Shown here one piece after another: positions 1 through 10,669 of a DNA stretch of 64,000 bases. Under the pieces are notes generated by a model that saw only the letters and a list, made by a program, of their open reading frames with translations, did no database searches and was not told where the DNA came from. A program made the translations under genes and the position numbers. How positions within the stretch are numbered: position 1 is the first letter of the stretch; every line of letters begins with the position of its first letter. Source of the DNA: Synechococcus sp. JA-2-3B'a(2-13) (GTDB lineage: Bacteria > Cyanobacteriota > Cyanobacteriia > Thermostichales > Thermostichaceae); the NCBI RefSeq assembly GCF_000013225.1, contig NC_007776.1:329277-393276 (forward strand), read 5' to 3'.

Positions 1-179
1 AGGCGATCCGCTTGGCCATTCAGCAGCCGGTAATTGGGCTGGCTTTGGATGCGCACCTCCAAAACCTCTGCCCGATCCAACTGATCCAACAGAAGCTGCC
101 GCGCCGTCTGATCCGCCAGATAGCCCGCTCCTCCTCCCAAGCCCGCCAACAGCCCCAAGAGAACCGCCAGGATCTCCAT
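1..179 (-). CDS. DUF2993 (LmeA-like) protein, N-terminal fragment
   Basis: The gene runs off the left edge, so only about the first 59 residues are visible. They start MEILAVLLGLLAGLGGGAGY, a hydrophobic Gly/Leu-rich membrane anchor or signal segment. The next stretch (DRAEVLEVRIQSQPNYRLL, then NGQADR) matches the start of the cyanobacterial DUF2993 family, whose members are secreted or membrane-associated and probably bind lipid. The function in cyanobacteria is not established. The start is the ATG whose complement lies at 177-179. The assignment rests on a short N-terminal pattern only. Confidence 0.6.
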   Translation of the reverse strand, partial: MEILAVLLGLLAGLGGGAGYLADQTARQLLLDQLDRAEVLEVRIQSQPNYRLLNGQADR

Positions 180-247
180 GCTCACTGCCCTGCTGTGCCC
201 TAACCTAGGTTAGCAAGGGGATCCCTGGCCCCCCTTGGGGATCTGGG

Positions 248-715
248 CTAGCGCAGCACCTTGAGGGGGCTGGCCTCAATGGGTCGGTTGCCCATAAAGG
301 TTTTGGCAATTTTCAGGCCATCGGCCATTATCGGCCGATTGAGCGCGGGGTCATGGATGAATTTGGCGCCAGAGGCAACCGTTGGGCGTCCCTCCCCCCA
401 AGTGTCCACGACTTTGAGAGTTGCAGCAGCAACTGGACGTCCGTCGGCATAGTAATCCACCACTTTCAGGGTCGAAGCCCCAACCGGACGGTGGTCAATC
501 TCAATTTCGCTGAACTTGACAGGGCTGGGAAACACGGGCGGGCCGGATTTCTCCCCCAGCAGTACCGGCATCTGAGCAGCCGCAGAGGCCCCATCAGCAG
601 GCAGGGGAGCCAGGTTTAGAGCGTTACCCGTTTGCGTTAGCGGGAGGGCGTCCTTTCCCATAGAAGAAGCCTCTTGCTCTGGAAGCGTGCCGGAATGACC
701 ATTTGGAACGGCCAT
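248..715 (-). CDS. Hypothetical protein with 17-residue tandem repeats
   Basis: A 155-residue protein I do not recognise. Residues 1-75 are Pro/Ala-rich and low in complexity. Residues 76-155 are four complete 17-residue repeats plus a 12-residue partial, each beginning Arg-Pro, with a core like RPVAAATLKVVD; the last unit ends the protein. There is no signal peptide, membrane segment or cysteine. The regular spacing suggests a small repeat fold (beta-hairpin or solenoid) rather than an enzyme. A copy of the short GC-rich dispersed repeat lies in frame near 628-652. It stands alone, with about 250 bases of non-coding DNA upstream. No function is proposed. Confidence 0.65.
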   Translation of the reverse strand: MAVPNGHSGTLPEQEASSMGKDALPLTQTGNALNLAPLPADGASAAAQMPVLLGEKSGPPVFPSPVKFSEIEIDHRPVGASTLKVVDYYADGRPVAAATLKVVDTWGEGRPTVASGAKFIHDPALNRPIMADGLKIAKTFMGNRPIEASPLKVLR

Positions 716-1042
716 AAGAAACTCCTGAGTTGGTAGAGATAATGAACAAAACAGGACGGGAAAGGGCAGGAAGCTAGATCCCAGTGGAGCGCTGCAGAAG
801 AGGGATATCCTTGGCAGGGCTAAAGGTTGGCCTCCCCAAGTTCAAATGAGTGAGACTGAATCTCGAATCTAAAAATATTCTAAACCAAAGTTTGGCATGG
901 GATCCGCCGGCTGTGACCCAACGGTTCCTGAGACGATGCCGGCCAGTCGCGTTAGCGTTGCGCAGCTATGACGTCCTCTTCGCTTCAGCCACTCCCTGGC
1001 AAAATCCAAAGCGGACGGTACACTAGTGAGTTAGCAAAGTCT

Positions 1043-1408
1043 ATGGCAGGGATCCCCTATTCCTATTGGCGCTGGGCAAGGTGGGCTACACCGGCTCTGT
1101 GGGCGTTGCTGCTTTTGTCTGCTCCTGCGGCTTGGGCTTCTGCCCCGGATGCGCCCCCATTTGACTTGGGTGTCGTCCGCTCCCGTTCTTTGCCGTGGAG
1201 ACATCCTCTCCTTGTTCCCGAGCAGAAGGATCCCATCCCAGCCACTCGCGTTAGCGGGACGGAGTCCTGGGTTGAGGTCGAGGTGACAGAGCATCCCTTT
1301 CTGGAGTTCACCCTTGAAGAAAGCAACGCAGCTATTGCCCTATTCGGCTGTGATTGCCCGGCCCACCTCAACCAGTTGCGGAGACTGCGTGGCCTGCCTT
1401 TGCTGTGA
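1043..1408 (+). CDS. Hypothetical secreted protein
   Basis: The frame is open from 968, but the ATG at 1043 gives a good signal peptide: basic start (YWRWARWATP), hydrophobic core (ALWALLLLSAPAA) and an Ala-x-Ala cleavage region (WASA). I prefer this start. The mature part is about 85 residues with two cysteines (CDC) near the C-terminus. A copy of the dispersed GC-rich repeat (1246-1267) is read through in frame as RVSGTES. No family is recognised. The repeat-rich surroundings leave some doubt that this is a conserved gene. Confidence 0.5.
   Translation: MAGIPYSYWRWARWATPALWALLLLSAPAAWASAPDAPPFDLGVVRSRSLPWRHPLLVPEQKDPIPATRVSGTESWVEVEVTEHPFLEFTLEESNAAIALFGCDCPAHLNQLRRLRGLPLL
1246..1267 (+). 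repeat. Short dispersed GC-rich repeat, coding copy
   Basis: This is one member of a family with two common forms: TCGCGNNAGCGGGACGGAGTCC, and a variant ending GCGGAG plus CAA or TAA. It lies in frame inside a small secreted-protein gene. Related copies are listed separately and in the findings. Confidence 0.8.
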
Positions 1409-1527
1409 AGCATAGCTCCACCAGTAGCCATCCCCGACCAAGAAACACAGGAAGTCATCAAGGCCAAAGATTGGGAGCGAGAGCCATTTCAGCCGGCCTT
1501 GGGCAGAAGGGATCCCTCTGTGCCGAG

Positions 1528-2481
1528 TTAGGGCAGGACAGGGAGTAGCGGCAGGATCTCAATCTCGGTGCGTTGGGTTTGTTCGGGGGATCCGGAGGGC
1601 CAAATGGAGCCGCCGGAGCCGTGGAGTGGAACGGTCTGACCGGCTGGGCTGACCATGCCGTGCTGAATGATGAGCTGGTTGAGGCGGGCAATGCGCTCCG
1701 AGACGGGGGGATGGGTGCGCAGGAACTCTGGCACAGATCCGCGGGATTGCAACTTGGCCAAAAATTGCGGCATGCCCTGCGGGTCAAACCCGGCGCGATA
1801 GGCTGCCCCCAGACCTTTTTCATCGGCGATAAACTCGTTCTCACGGCTCTGCGGGCGCCGTACTCCCAATTCCAGGGCCAGAGCGGCCAGGGTACTGTCG
1901 TTGAGCCCCAACAATTGAGCCCCAAACTGGGCAGTGGCAGCCTGCTGCAGTTGTTGCAGGCCGTGGCGTTCGCCGATGTGAGCCACCTCGTGGGCCAGCA
2001 CGGCGGCAATCTGGTCGTCGTTGTCGGCGGCTGCGAGGGCACCAGTGGTGATGTAGACAAAGCCTCCCAGTGTGGCAAAGGCGTTGATGTCGGGATCTTC
2101 CACCACTTGAAAGGTGTAGGGCAGATGGGGCCGTTCGCTGTGGGCGGCCACCCGTTGGCCAATGCGGTTCACCCGCTCGACCCAGTAGGGATCCGAACTG
2201 AGGCGAAGTTGTCCCCGCGCTTTCAGTTGTCGATCGATCTGGCGGCCTAAGCTCACCTCTTGGGCATCGTTCAACTGGCTCACCTGCAGCCACTGAAGGC
2301 CATGAATCAGCAAACGGCCCAGATCTTGGGCATGGGCAGGGGATCCCATCCCAGATGCCGCAAGAATGCTGAGTAGGGCAATGGCGACCGGTCTCACCGC
2401 GCGAGAACTCCACCCCTTGGAGAGGAGAGGATCCTGTCCTGCTGGCGCGAGCAGCCTGAGGGTGTGGCGAGGTTTCAACAT
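1528..2481 (-). CDS. M48 family zinc metallopeptidase, secreted
   Basis: A 317-residue protein of peptidase family M48 (BepA/LoiP/Oma1-type), probably a periplasmic or membrane-associated quality-control protease. A basic N-terminus and hydrophobic segment ending SPAHAQ (about residue 51) looks like a signal peptide. The zinc site is HEVAH at residues 164-168, and the ENEFIAD motif (residues 214-220) provides the third ligand Glu216 and its partner Asp220. Upstream, the segment INAFATLGGFVYITTG is the usual M48 substrate-strand region. The C-terminal HPPVSERI motif is also typical. It stands alone and faces the small ORF at 1043-1408. The substrate is unknown. Confidence 0.9.
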   Translation of the reverse strand: MLKPRHTLRLLAPAGQDPLLSKGWSSRAVRPVAIALLSILAASGMGSPAHAQDLGRLLIHGLQWLQVSQLNDAQEVSLGRQIDRQLKARGQLRLSSDPYWVERVNRIGQRVAAHSERPHLPYTFQVVEDPDINAFATLGGFVYITTGALAAADNDDQIAAVLAHEVAHIGERHGLQQLQQAATAQFGAQLLGLNDSTLAALALELGVRRPQSRENEFIADEKGLGAAYRAGFDPQGMPQFLAKLQSRGSVPEFLRTHPPVSERIARLNQLIIQHGMVSPAGQTVPLHGSGGSIWPSGSPEQTQRTEIEILPLLPVLP

Positions 2482-2653
2482 CAGGAATTGGCTCCATCAA
2501 GTACCCTCAAGTTAGCGATCCCGAAGCAAGATTGTCCTGCCACCCAAGCGAAACCGCTTTGCTATCAAGGGCAACCGCCGAGAGAGTTTCCCCTGGCTTG
2601 GGGGAATGGAATAGGATAGGGCTCTATATTCAGGCAGACGTTTAAGGGCGGTC

Positions 2654-3388
2654 ATGACGGGATCCCCTACATGGAACCCTGAAATCTCCTCATCTCCAGA
2701 CTCCTGGGCCACGGGCAGCGTTTACTTTCGGTCGGATGCCCAGGGGATCCATCTGCACTTGCCCAGCACCTTGCCTTGGGAGGAGCTTTGGGAAAACCTG
2801 GTTTGGCAGTTGCGCAGCCGCAAACCCTACTGGGCCGGAGTCGCTCCCCTCACCCTCTGGAGCCAGCAGCGAGAGCTGGACATGCCCACCCTACAACTTC
2901 TTGCTGCCCTATTGTCTCAGCATGGACTGCAACTGTGGCGCGTTCAAACTCGATCCCGCTCGACAGCGATTGCAGCAGCGACGTTGGGGTATTCTGTGGA
3001 GCAATCTTCCCTTTTGGAGGCAGTTCCCCTTGCTCCCCCAGACACCACACCTCTGTACCTACGTTCGACAGTGCGCTCTGGCATGTCCGTGCGTCACAGA
3101 GGATCCGTATTCCTGTTGGGGGATCTCAACCCCGGCGGCGAGATCATTGCCGGAGGAGACGTTTGGGTTTGGGGACGCTTGCGGGGCCTGGTTCACGCGG
3201 GGGCCGACGGCGACAAGGGAGCTGTAATTTTGGCTTTGCAGTTGGAGCCCACTCAGTTGCGCATTGCCGATCAAGTGGCCCGTCCGCCAGAAGGTGGATC
3301 CCTGCCCAACACCCCTGAAGTGGTTTACCTGCAGGAGGATGTCATCTGCGTCGCCAGCCTTCAGGATTTTTTGCGGAGAGGAGTATGA
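2654..3388 (+). CDS. minC: Septum site-determining protein MinC
   Basis: MinC blocks FtsZ polymerisation away from mid-cell and is recruited to the membrane by MinD. The 244-residue product has a variable N-terminal domain (about 1-125) and the conserved C-terminal beta-helix. The latter begins near LYLRSTVRSGMSVRHRGSVF and continues LLGDLNPGGEIIAGGDVWVWGRLRGLVHAG, diagnostic of MinC. Its stop codon overlaps the minD start (ATGA at 3385-3388), so the two are translationally coupled. The minC-minD-minE order is the usual one. Confidence 0.97.
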   Translation: MTGSPTWNPEISSSPDSWATGSVYFRSDAQGIHLHLPSTLPWEELWENLVWQLRSRKPYWAGVAPLTLWSQQRELDMPTLQLLAALLSQHGLQLWRVQTRSRSTAIAAATLGYSVEQSSLLEAVPLAPPDTTPLYLRSTVRSGMSVRHRGSVFLLGDLNPGGEIIAGGDVWVWGRLRGLVHAGADGDKGAVILALQLEPTQLRIADQVARPPEGGSLPNTPEVVYLQEDVICVASLQDFLRRGV

Positions 3389-4191
3389 GCCGAGTCATTG
3401 TCATAACCTCTGGTAAAGGTGGAGTCGGCAAAACCACCGTGACGGCCAACCTGGGCACTGCCTTGGCGCGCTTGGGTCGCTCGGTGGTGGTGGTGGATGC
3501 AGACTTTGGCCTGCGCAACCTGGATTTGCTGCTGGGGCTGGAGAATCGGGTGGTGTACACGGCCCTAGAGGTGATTGCCGGGGAGTGCCGCCTCGAGCAG
3601 GCTTTGGTGAAAGACAAGCGCACCCCCAATCTCTCGCTGTTGCCGGCAGCCCAAACCCGCAACAAAACGTCGGTGCATCCGGATCAGATGCGCCAGTTAA
3701 TCGAGAAGCTGGCCAGCAGCCATGACTATGTGCTGATCGATTGTCCTGCTGGGATCGAACAAGGGTTTCGCAATGCCATTGCCGGGGCCAACGAGGCCAT
3801 CATCATCACCACCCCAGAAGTGGCAGCGGTGCGGGATGCAGATCGCGTGGTGGGCCTGCTGGAAGCTGCACAGATTTCATCGACTCAGCTGATTGTTAAC
3901 CGCCTGCGCCCGGACATGGTGGCAGCCGGCCAGATGATGTCGGTGGAAGATGTGGTGGAGGTGCTGGCCATCCCGTTGGTGGGTATCATTCCAGAAGACC
4001 GCGAGGTGATCGTCTCCACCAACAAAGGGGAGCCCCTGGTTCTCTCCGCCAATCCAACTCTGGCTGCTCAGGCCATTCAGCGCATTGCCCGACGGCTGGA
4101 AGGGGAAACAGTGGACTTCCCCAAGATGGCCAGTTTGGGCGAGTCCTTTTGGGAGCGGGCCAAACGGTTTTTAAACCAAAAGGTGCTCTGA
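3385..4191 (+). CDS. minD: Septum site-determining ATPase MinD
   Basis: A 268-residue ParA/MinD-type ATPase that binds the membrane in its ATP form and carries MinC. The deviant Walker A motif is GKGGVGKTT (residues 10-18, with the signature Lys11 and Lys16). Walker B-like DYVLIDCPAGIE and the switch residues in VVVVDADFGLRNLDLLLG are present. The C-terminal amphipathic membrane-targeting helix is plausible (FWERAKRFLNQKVL). The ATG overlaps the minC stop. A gap of about 90 bases separates it from minE. Confidence 0.98.
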   Translation: MSRVIVITSGKGGVGKTTVTANLGTALARLGRSVVVVDADFGLRNLDLLLGLENRVVYTALEVIAGECRLEQALVKDKRTPNLSLLPAAQTRNKTSVHPDQMRQLIEKLASSHDYVLIDCPAGIEQGFRNAIAGANEAIIITTPEVAAVRDADRVVGLLEAAQISSTQLIVNRLRPDMVAAGQMMSVEDVVEVLAIPLVGIIPEDREVIVSTNKGEPLVLSANPTLAAQAIQRIARRLEGETVDFPKMASLGESFWERAKRFLNQKVL

Positions 4192-4282
4192 CGACTGTTC
4201 CATCTCTAATTCATCCAGGTTGCAATGGCAATTTTGACCTGTTTACAACTTTCACAACTGAGTAACAAAGCCAACAAAACCT

Positions 4283-4585
4283 ATGCTCCTCGATTTTTTG
4301 GATCAGCTTTTTTCTCGGCACTCCGGCAACAGCCGCCAGCAAGCCAAGCAACGGTTGAAGCTGATCTTGGCCCATGACCGCGCTGACCTCACCCCGGCGG
4401 CGCTGGAATCAATGCGCCTGGAGATTTTGGGGGTGGTGTCCCGCTATGTGGAGCTGGATTCAGAAGGGATGCAGTTTCACTTGGCCACGGAAGGGGGAAC
4501 GACTGCTCTTATTGCCAATCTGCCTATCCGTCGCGTTAAGCCCTTAGAGACCGGTCTCAGCCGCTCAGAAGGCGAGAAAGCCTAG
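4283..4585 (+). CDS. minE: Cell division topological specificity factor MinE
   Basis: A 100-residue MinE. The N-terminal membrane and MinD-binding part reads MLLDFLDQLFSR, followed by AKQRLKLILAHDRADLTP, the anti-MinCD region that stimulates MinD ATPase activity. The remainder is the dimerisation domain. It is the third gene of the min cluster and gives the system its positional information. Confidence 0.96.
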   Translation: MLLDFLDQLFSRHSGNSRQQAKQRLKLILAHDRADLTPAALESMRLEILGVVSRYVELDSEGMQFHLATEGGTTALIANLPIRRVKPLETGLSRSEGEKA

Positions 4586-4982
4586 AAGGGGAGATTTCTG
4601 GCAGCATGTTAATTGGCCTTCATTCCAACAGGGCTCCCAATGCCAGAGTGGTCGTCAAGCTCGCTCTGTGATAGGTTGAGGTAAGTCGTGTGTACTGTAG
4701 AAAGAGTGGAGCTGGGTGTAGCTTTTGCAACTTTATGGAGCCAGCACACAGAGGTTAACTAAATGTTAACTCTGCATGTTCGAGCTCATGAACTGCTGAC
4801 GTGATGGGCAGAGCCACCTTGACGATTGGAGACTTTCCAGCAGTCTGTATTGGCGTTAGCGTTGCGGAGTAATAACGACGTTAACGATGGAAACAAAACG
4901 ATGGAAACAATGAGAGGGTTGGCGTTCAGTAGCTGGAAAGGTAAGGGCTCCGTCCCGCTATTGCGTTCGGTTAAGCCTCAAT
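4586..4982. other. 397-base intergenic region with repeats
   Basis: No convincing gene is seen. The region holds an inverted repeat (GTTAAC-N5-GTTAAC near 4755-4771), a dispersed GC-rich repeat at 4853-4877 that ends GCGGAGTAATAACG, and an inverted version of the same family near 4945-4975 (GGCTCCGTCCCGCTATTGCG). The promoter of the downstream antiporter gene must lie here, but no clear -35/-10 pair could be chosen. Confidence 0.6.
4853..4877 (+). repeat. Short dispersed GC-rich repeat, intergenic copy
   Basis: GCGTTAGCGTTGCGGAGTAA followed by TAACG. This is the form ending GCGGAG plus TAA; the same form recurs near 7683-7702 and 60519-60543. Confidence 0.75.
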
Positions 4983-7337
4983 ATGCAAGATTCATTTGAG
5001 CTGACGATCCTGTTTACGCTAGCCCTGGTGGCTGGGATCGCTGCTCAGGTGCTGGCCAATTTTGTCAAAGTGCCCAGCATTGTATTCCTGCTGCTGTTTG
5101 GCCTGTTGCTGGGACCAGATGGTTTGGGCTGGGTTCATCCCCAAGTCATGGGATCCGGGCTGGAAGCGCTGGTGTCGTTGGCGGTGGCTCTGATCTTGTT
5201 TGAGGGGGGACTGAACCTGCGGCTGCAACGTCTCAATCCGGTATCCGATAGCCTGCGCAATTTGGTTTTGTTGGGATCCCTGCTGACCCTGGTGGGGGGA
5301 GCGGCAGCAGCTCACTATCTGGGGGAGTTTCCCTGGCGGCTGGCTTTTTTGTTTGGATCCCTGGTGGTGGTGACGGGGCCGACGGTGATCAACCCTATCC
5401 TGAAGCGGGTACGAGTCGATTCGGCAGTCAGCACCCTCCTGGAAGGAGAAGGGGTGCTCATCGATCCCATCGGGGCCATTTTGGCGGTGGTGGTGCTGCA
5501 GGTGGTGCTCTCTGGCCATCCCAGTTTTCTCATGGCCTTGGAACAGTTGTCCAGCCGTCTGGCCATCGGGTCGGCGGTGGGAGCGCTGGGGGGCTGGCTG
5601 ATGGGATCCTTCCTGCTTTGGTCGCGGCAGTTTTTAACCGAGGAGCTGCGCAACTCGGTGGTGATGGCGGGGGCCCTGGGGGTGTTTGCCTTGGCCCAGT
5701 CGCTGCGATCGGAGGCGGGGCTGATGGCAGTGGTGATGGCGGGCCTGGTGGTGCGGCAGAAGGCGGCCATTGCCGAGCGGGGTGTGCGGCAGTTTCACGG
5801 CCAGTTGGTGGTGTTGGCCATCTCGGTGATCTTTATTTTGCTTACCGCCACGCTCTCCCTCAAGGCGGTGTTTGCCCTGGGCTGGGGATCCCTGGCCACA
5901 GTGCTGTGTTTGATGCTGGTCATCCGTCCCTTGAGTGTGTGGCTGTGTACCTGGCGCAGCGACCTGAATTGGCGGCAGAAGCTGTTTGTGGCTTGGCTGG
6001 CTCCTCGGGGCATTGTGGCGGCTTCGGTGGCCTCCTTGTTTGCCATTCTGCTGACAGAACGGGGCATTACCGGGGGAGATGCCCTCAAGGCGCTGGTGTT
6101 TTTGACCATCTCGGTGACGGTGACGGTACAGGGGCTGACCGCGGCTTGGGTGGCCCGTTGGCTGGGTCTGGATCAGGGCAGTTCCACCATAATCATCGGC
6201 GATCATCCCCTCACCAACCAATTGGCCCAGTTGATGCGCTCGCTCAACCAGACGGTCGAGGTGATCCCGTTGGTTTCTGGGTCTTCCAAAAATGGGCACG
6301 GCAGCTACAAAGCTCCCCACCCAACAGACGGTAAGGACTCCATCCCGCCATCCCGTAAGTCCTCCACATCCCTGTCAGGAACGCCGAAGCGTCGTCCAGC
6401 AGATGGCTTGCCCCCACAACTTCATTCCTCTGACGGCAACGGCACCCACAAGTCTGCCCCAAGCCAGGAAGTCGGCAAGCCAGAAGCCATCCCCGGATCC
6501 CTGCAGGAAGCTGTACTGAACGAGTCTGCTTTGTTGAAGGCCGATATCGACCATGCGGAAACTCTGTTGATCCTGACTCTGGATCCGCAGGTGAACTGGG
6601 CCATTGCCGAGTTGATGGTGAAACTCTCGGTTTCGGCCACCATCTGGACGGTGTTGCTGCCGGATATGCCCATCTCAGAAGGGATCCGCACCTTGCAGCC
6701 TTCCTTCCCCCAACTGCAGCGCTGGGCCGGCTATCTGGAGGCCAATCGGGCCGAGCTGCGCTCGATCACCCTACCCACGTTGGCAGACCTGGGCCTGCCT
6801 CTCCCTTTATCGCTACGTGACGCTTCTGCGAATGCGGCCTCAACCCTGCCGGAGGCAGTGCGGAGCAATAGAGCTGATGTCTTGACGGCTCAAGAGTCGT
6901 TCCCGACAGCGGTGCGGAGCGCTTTTTCAGCACCAGCGCTGCCCAATCCCTTCCTGGCCCAGATGGGACTGGAGGATCCCACCCTTGAACGGCTGCGGGA
7001 TCAGTTTGCCTATCGAATCAAAGCCGATCTATGCCTGCCCTTGTTGTTGGTGCGCCCGCAGCGGCTGAGGAGCGGCTCATCTCGACCGGGTCGGCTCTTC
7101 TACCTGCCTGAGCCAGACATTTGGCGACGCGGGGATCGCATCTACTACCTGGAGCGCGTTTCCAGCCCTGTGGATGCTGGTGTTCTCTCCGCCAAAGAGC
7201 CTGATTCCCAAGAATGGGATCCGTCCGCAGCCGTTCACACTCGCGTTCGCGACAGTGGTGCGGAGCACAACAGTGGGATAGAGTCTTTGTTGCCGCCCCA
7301 GTATGTTGAGGGCGTCAAGCTCCACTTTGATCTCTAA
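4983..7337 (+). CDS. CPA1-type cation/proton antiporter with cytoplasmic RCK-like tail
   Basis: A 784-residue NhaP-type sodium (or potassium)/proton antiporter. Residues 1 to about 395 are the membrane domain, with many hydrophobic segments and family motifs such as ALILFEGGLNLRL and WLAPRGIVAASVASLFA. The cytoplasmic tail (about 396-784) begins like an RCK/TrkA-N domain (SSTIIIGDHPLTNQLAQLM). That domain is broken by a Ser/Pro/Lys-rich stretch (about 433-500) and resumes at LLKADIDHAETLLILTLDPQ. Several dispersed GC-rich repeats are read in frame in the tail (for example 7241-7268). The last 23 bases overlap the convergent GGCT-fold gene. Ion specificity cannot be read from the sequence. Confidence 0.88.
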   Translation: MQDSFELTILFTLALVAGIAAQVLANFVKVPSIVFLLLFGLLLGPDGLGWVHPQVMGSGLEALVSLAVALILFEGGLNLRLQRLNPVSDSLRNLVLLGSLLTLVGGAAAAHYLGEFPWRLAFLFGSLVVVTGPTVINPILKRVRVDSAVSTLLEGEGVLIDPIGAILAVVVLQVVLSGHPSFLMALEQLSSRLAIGSAVGALGGWLMGSFLLWSRQFLTEELRNSVVMAGALGVFALAQSLRSEAGLMAVVMAGLVVRQKAAIAERGVRQFHGQLVVLAISVIFILLTATLSLKAVFALGWGSLATVLCLMLVIRPLSVWLCTWRSDLNWRQKLFVAWLAPRGIVAASVASLFAILLTERGITGGDALKALVFLTISVTVTVQGLTAAWVARWLGLDQGSSTIIIGDHPLTNQLAQLMRSLNQTVEVIPLVSGSSKNGHGSYKAPHPTDGKDSIPPSRKSSTSLSGTPKRRPADGLPPQLHSSDGNGTHKSAPSQEVGKPEAIPGSLQEAVLNESALLKADIDHAETLLILTLDPQVNWAIAELMVKLSVSATIWTVLLPDMPISEGIRTLQPSFPQLQRWAGYLEANRAELRSITLPTLADLGLPLPLSLRDASANAASTLPEAVRSNRADVLTAQESFPTAVRSAFSAPALPNPFLAQMGLEDPTLERLRDQFAYRIKADLCLPLLLVRPQRLRSGSSRPGRLFYLPEPDIWRRGDRIYYLERVSSPVDAGVLSAKEPDSQEWDPSAAVHTRVRDSGAEHNSGIESLLPPQYVEGVKLHFDL
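7241..7268 (+). repeat. Short dispersed GC-rich repeat inside antiporter gene
   Basis: Begins TCGCGTTCGCGACAG and ends GGTGCGGAGCAC. It is read in frame as RVRDSGAEH in the hydrophilic tail, where an insertion is easily tolerated. Confidence 0.75.
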
Positions 7338-7683
7338 CCAGCCAGCGGCCACTGGGGATGAGCGAGCACCCTTGCACCTGCTCAGGCCGACCCAGATAAA
7401 CCCAAGCAAAGGTGCCGCTATCCAGTTGCACCCACTGCCGTTCGTACACCCGCGGGTGGTCTTCCAGTTCGTCCAATCGGGGCAATAGACTCAAGGGGAT
7501 GCGGTAGCACTCGCCGTAGAGCCGGTTTCGGCCACGAACTGCCATCGGGTAGGGGCCGAGACTGTAAAGATCAATGTGGTTGAGGCTGTCTGTCCCCAAA
7601 AATTCTGCCCCCTGCAGCAAGCTGTGGTATTGGCCGCCCCGCAGCAGGGATCCGTAGACAAAAACCACTGTGGTCGGTTGCAT
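7315..7683 (-). CDS. Gamma-glutamylcyclotransferase-fold (AIG2-like) protein
   Basis: A 122-residue small protein of the GGCT/AIG2 superfamily. The N-terminal substrate-binding motif VFVYGSLLRGG (residues 7-17) and the acidic segment LDELEDHP, with the likely catalytic Glu, are both present, as is the typical spacing through LYSLGPYPMAV. Members cleave gamma-glutamyl amino acids, or act as gamma-glutamylamine cyclotransferases; the substrate is not predictable. Its 3' end overlaps the convergent antiporter gene. A dispersed GC-rich repeat sits at its start (7683-7702). Confidence 0.85.
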   Translation of the reverse strand: MQPTTVVFVYGSLLRGGQYHSLLQGAEFLGTDSLNHIDLYSLGPYPMAVRGRNRLYGECYRIPLSLLPRLDELEDHPRVYERQWVQLDSGTFAWVYLGRPEQVQGCSLIPSGRWLVRDQSGA

Positions 7684-7725
7684 AGCGTTGCGGAGTAATA
7701 CAGCTGCTTCACAGTGCCTTGAAAA

Positions 7726-8337
7726 TTAGGGAGATTGCGTCCATTTTTGGCCAATGCGCGGCTCCGACCCGGCCAGTAGGCGCTCGATGTTGCGCCGATG
7801 AGCACCGATCACATACACCCCGCCCGCCAACGCAAACAACAAATAGGGCAAAGGTTGAGCTGTTGCCCACATCACCACCGGAGCCGCCACTGCCGCCAGC
7901 AGGGAGCTGAAGGAAACGATGCGGGTGAGGGCGAGCCCCAGCAGCCAGACGCCGAAAGTTGTCAGGGCTACTGGCCAAGCCATAGCCAACAAGATCCCCA
8001 GGCTGGTGGCCACCGATTTGCCCCCCCTGAAGCCCAGCCAGCAGGAACGGCTATGGCCGATCACCGCGAACAATGCCGCCAAAACCACCCACCACGCGGA
8101 TCCCAAGGCCGATCCCAGAGCCACTGCTGCTGCCCCCTTGGCAGCATCCACCAGCAACACCAGCAGGGCGGGCCCCTTGCCCAACGTCCGCAACACATTG
8201 GTCGCTCCGGTAGAGCCGGATCCCTGTTGGCGAATATCGATCCCCCCCCACCAACGGCCTACCCAATAGCCGGTTGGAATGGATCCCAGGAGATAGCCCC
8301 CCAGCACCGCAAGAAGAGCCGTAAGCAATGCAGGCAT
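7726..8337 (-). CDS. plsY: Glycerol-3-phosphate acyltransferase PlsY
   Basis: A 203-residue integral membrane enzyme that transfers an acyl group from acyl phosphate to sn-glycerol 3-phosphate, the first step of phospholipid synthesis. Conserved PlsY blocks are GSIPTGYWVGRW, then IRQQGSGSTGATNVLRTLGK (phosphate-binding Ser/Asn/Arg region) and LGFRGGKSVATSLG. Several transmembrane segments are evident. It lies in the same direction as gyrB but is separated by 202 bases holding a dispersed repeat. Confidence 0.96.
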   Translation of the reverse strand: MPALLTALLAVLGGYLLGSIPTGYWVGRWWGGIDIRQQGSGSTGATNVLRTLGKGPALLVLLVDAAKGAAAVALGSALGSAWWVVLAALFAVIGHSRSCWLGFRGGKSVATSLGILLAMAWPVALTTFGVWLLGLALTRIVSFSSLLAAVAAPVVMWATAQPLPYLLFALAGGVYVIGAHRRNIERLLAGSEPRIGQKWTQSP

Positions 8338-8450
8338 AGCAGGATCTGGAACGCTCTTCCCTCACTTTGCCACAGGGTCTGGGCTGCAACTGGGATCTTG
8401 CCCCGTCCGGGAGCTTTTGGCTGCTCGCGGCCTCGTCTGCAACACCGTTA

Positions 8451-8478
8451 CGTTCGCGCCAGCGGTGCGGAGCACTTT
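8451..8478 (+). repeat. Short dispersed GC-rich repeat between plsY and gyrB
   Basis: Starts CGTTCGCGCCAGCGG and continues TGCGGAGCACTTT. The same first half occurs in the 118-bp tandem repeat near menG, joined there to the other 3' form (GGACGGAGTCCTT). Confidence 0.8.
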
Positions 8479-8539
8479 CCCCCTGCCGTGGGCCCCGAAG
8501 AGGCGGGACAGAGTTCTCTCCACCCAATATCGAGAGTCG

Positions 8540-10531
<1,992 letters not shown>

Positions 10532-10669
10532 TTAAAGGCCAGGAATCAGCTTATCATCAAAAAACTGTCCCCATGATAGCACAAAAGGCTAGAACGGCCA
10601 CACAGACGCTTCTGAGGGCCAAGTTCAGGATGGGATGCAGGTACGGAAGTCAGGCCGTCTTGCCGAACT

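Noticed and set aside
1573-2250. 225-codon frame opposite the M48 peptidase
   Set aside because: The peptidase on the other strand has its zinc motif and signal peptide; the opposing frame has none.
5618-6334. Long frames in and opposite the antiporter gene
   Set aside because: They are GC-rich alternative frames of a clear membrane-protein gene and lack any domain.
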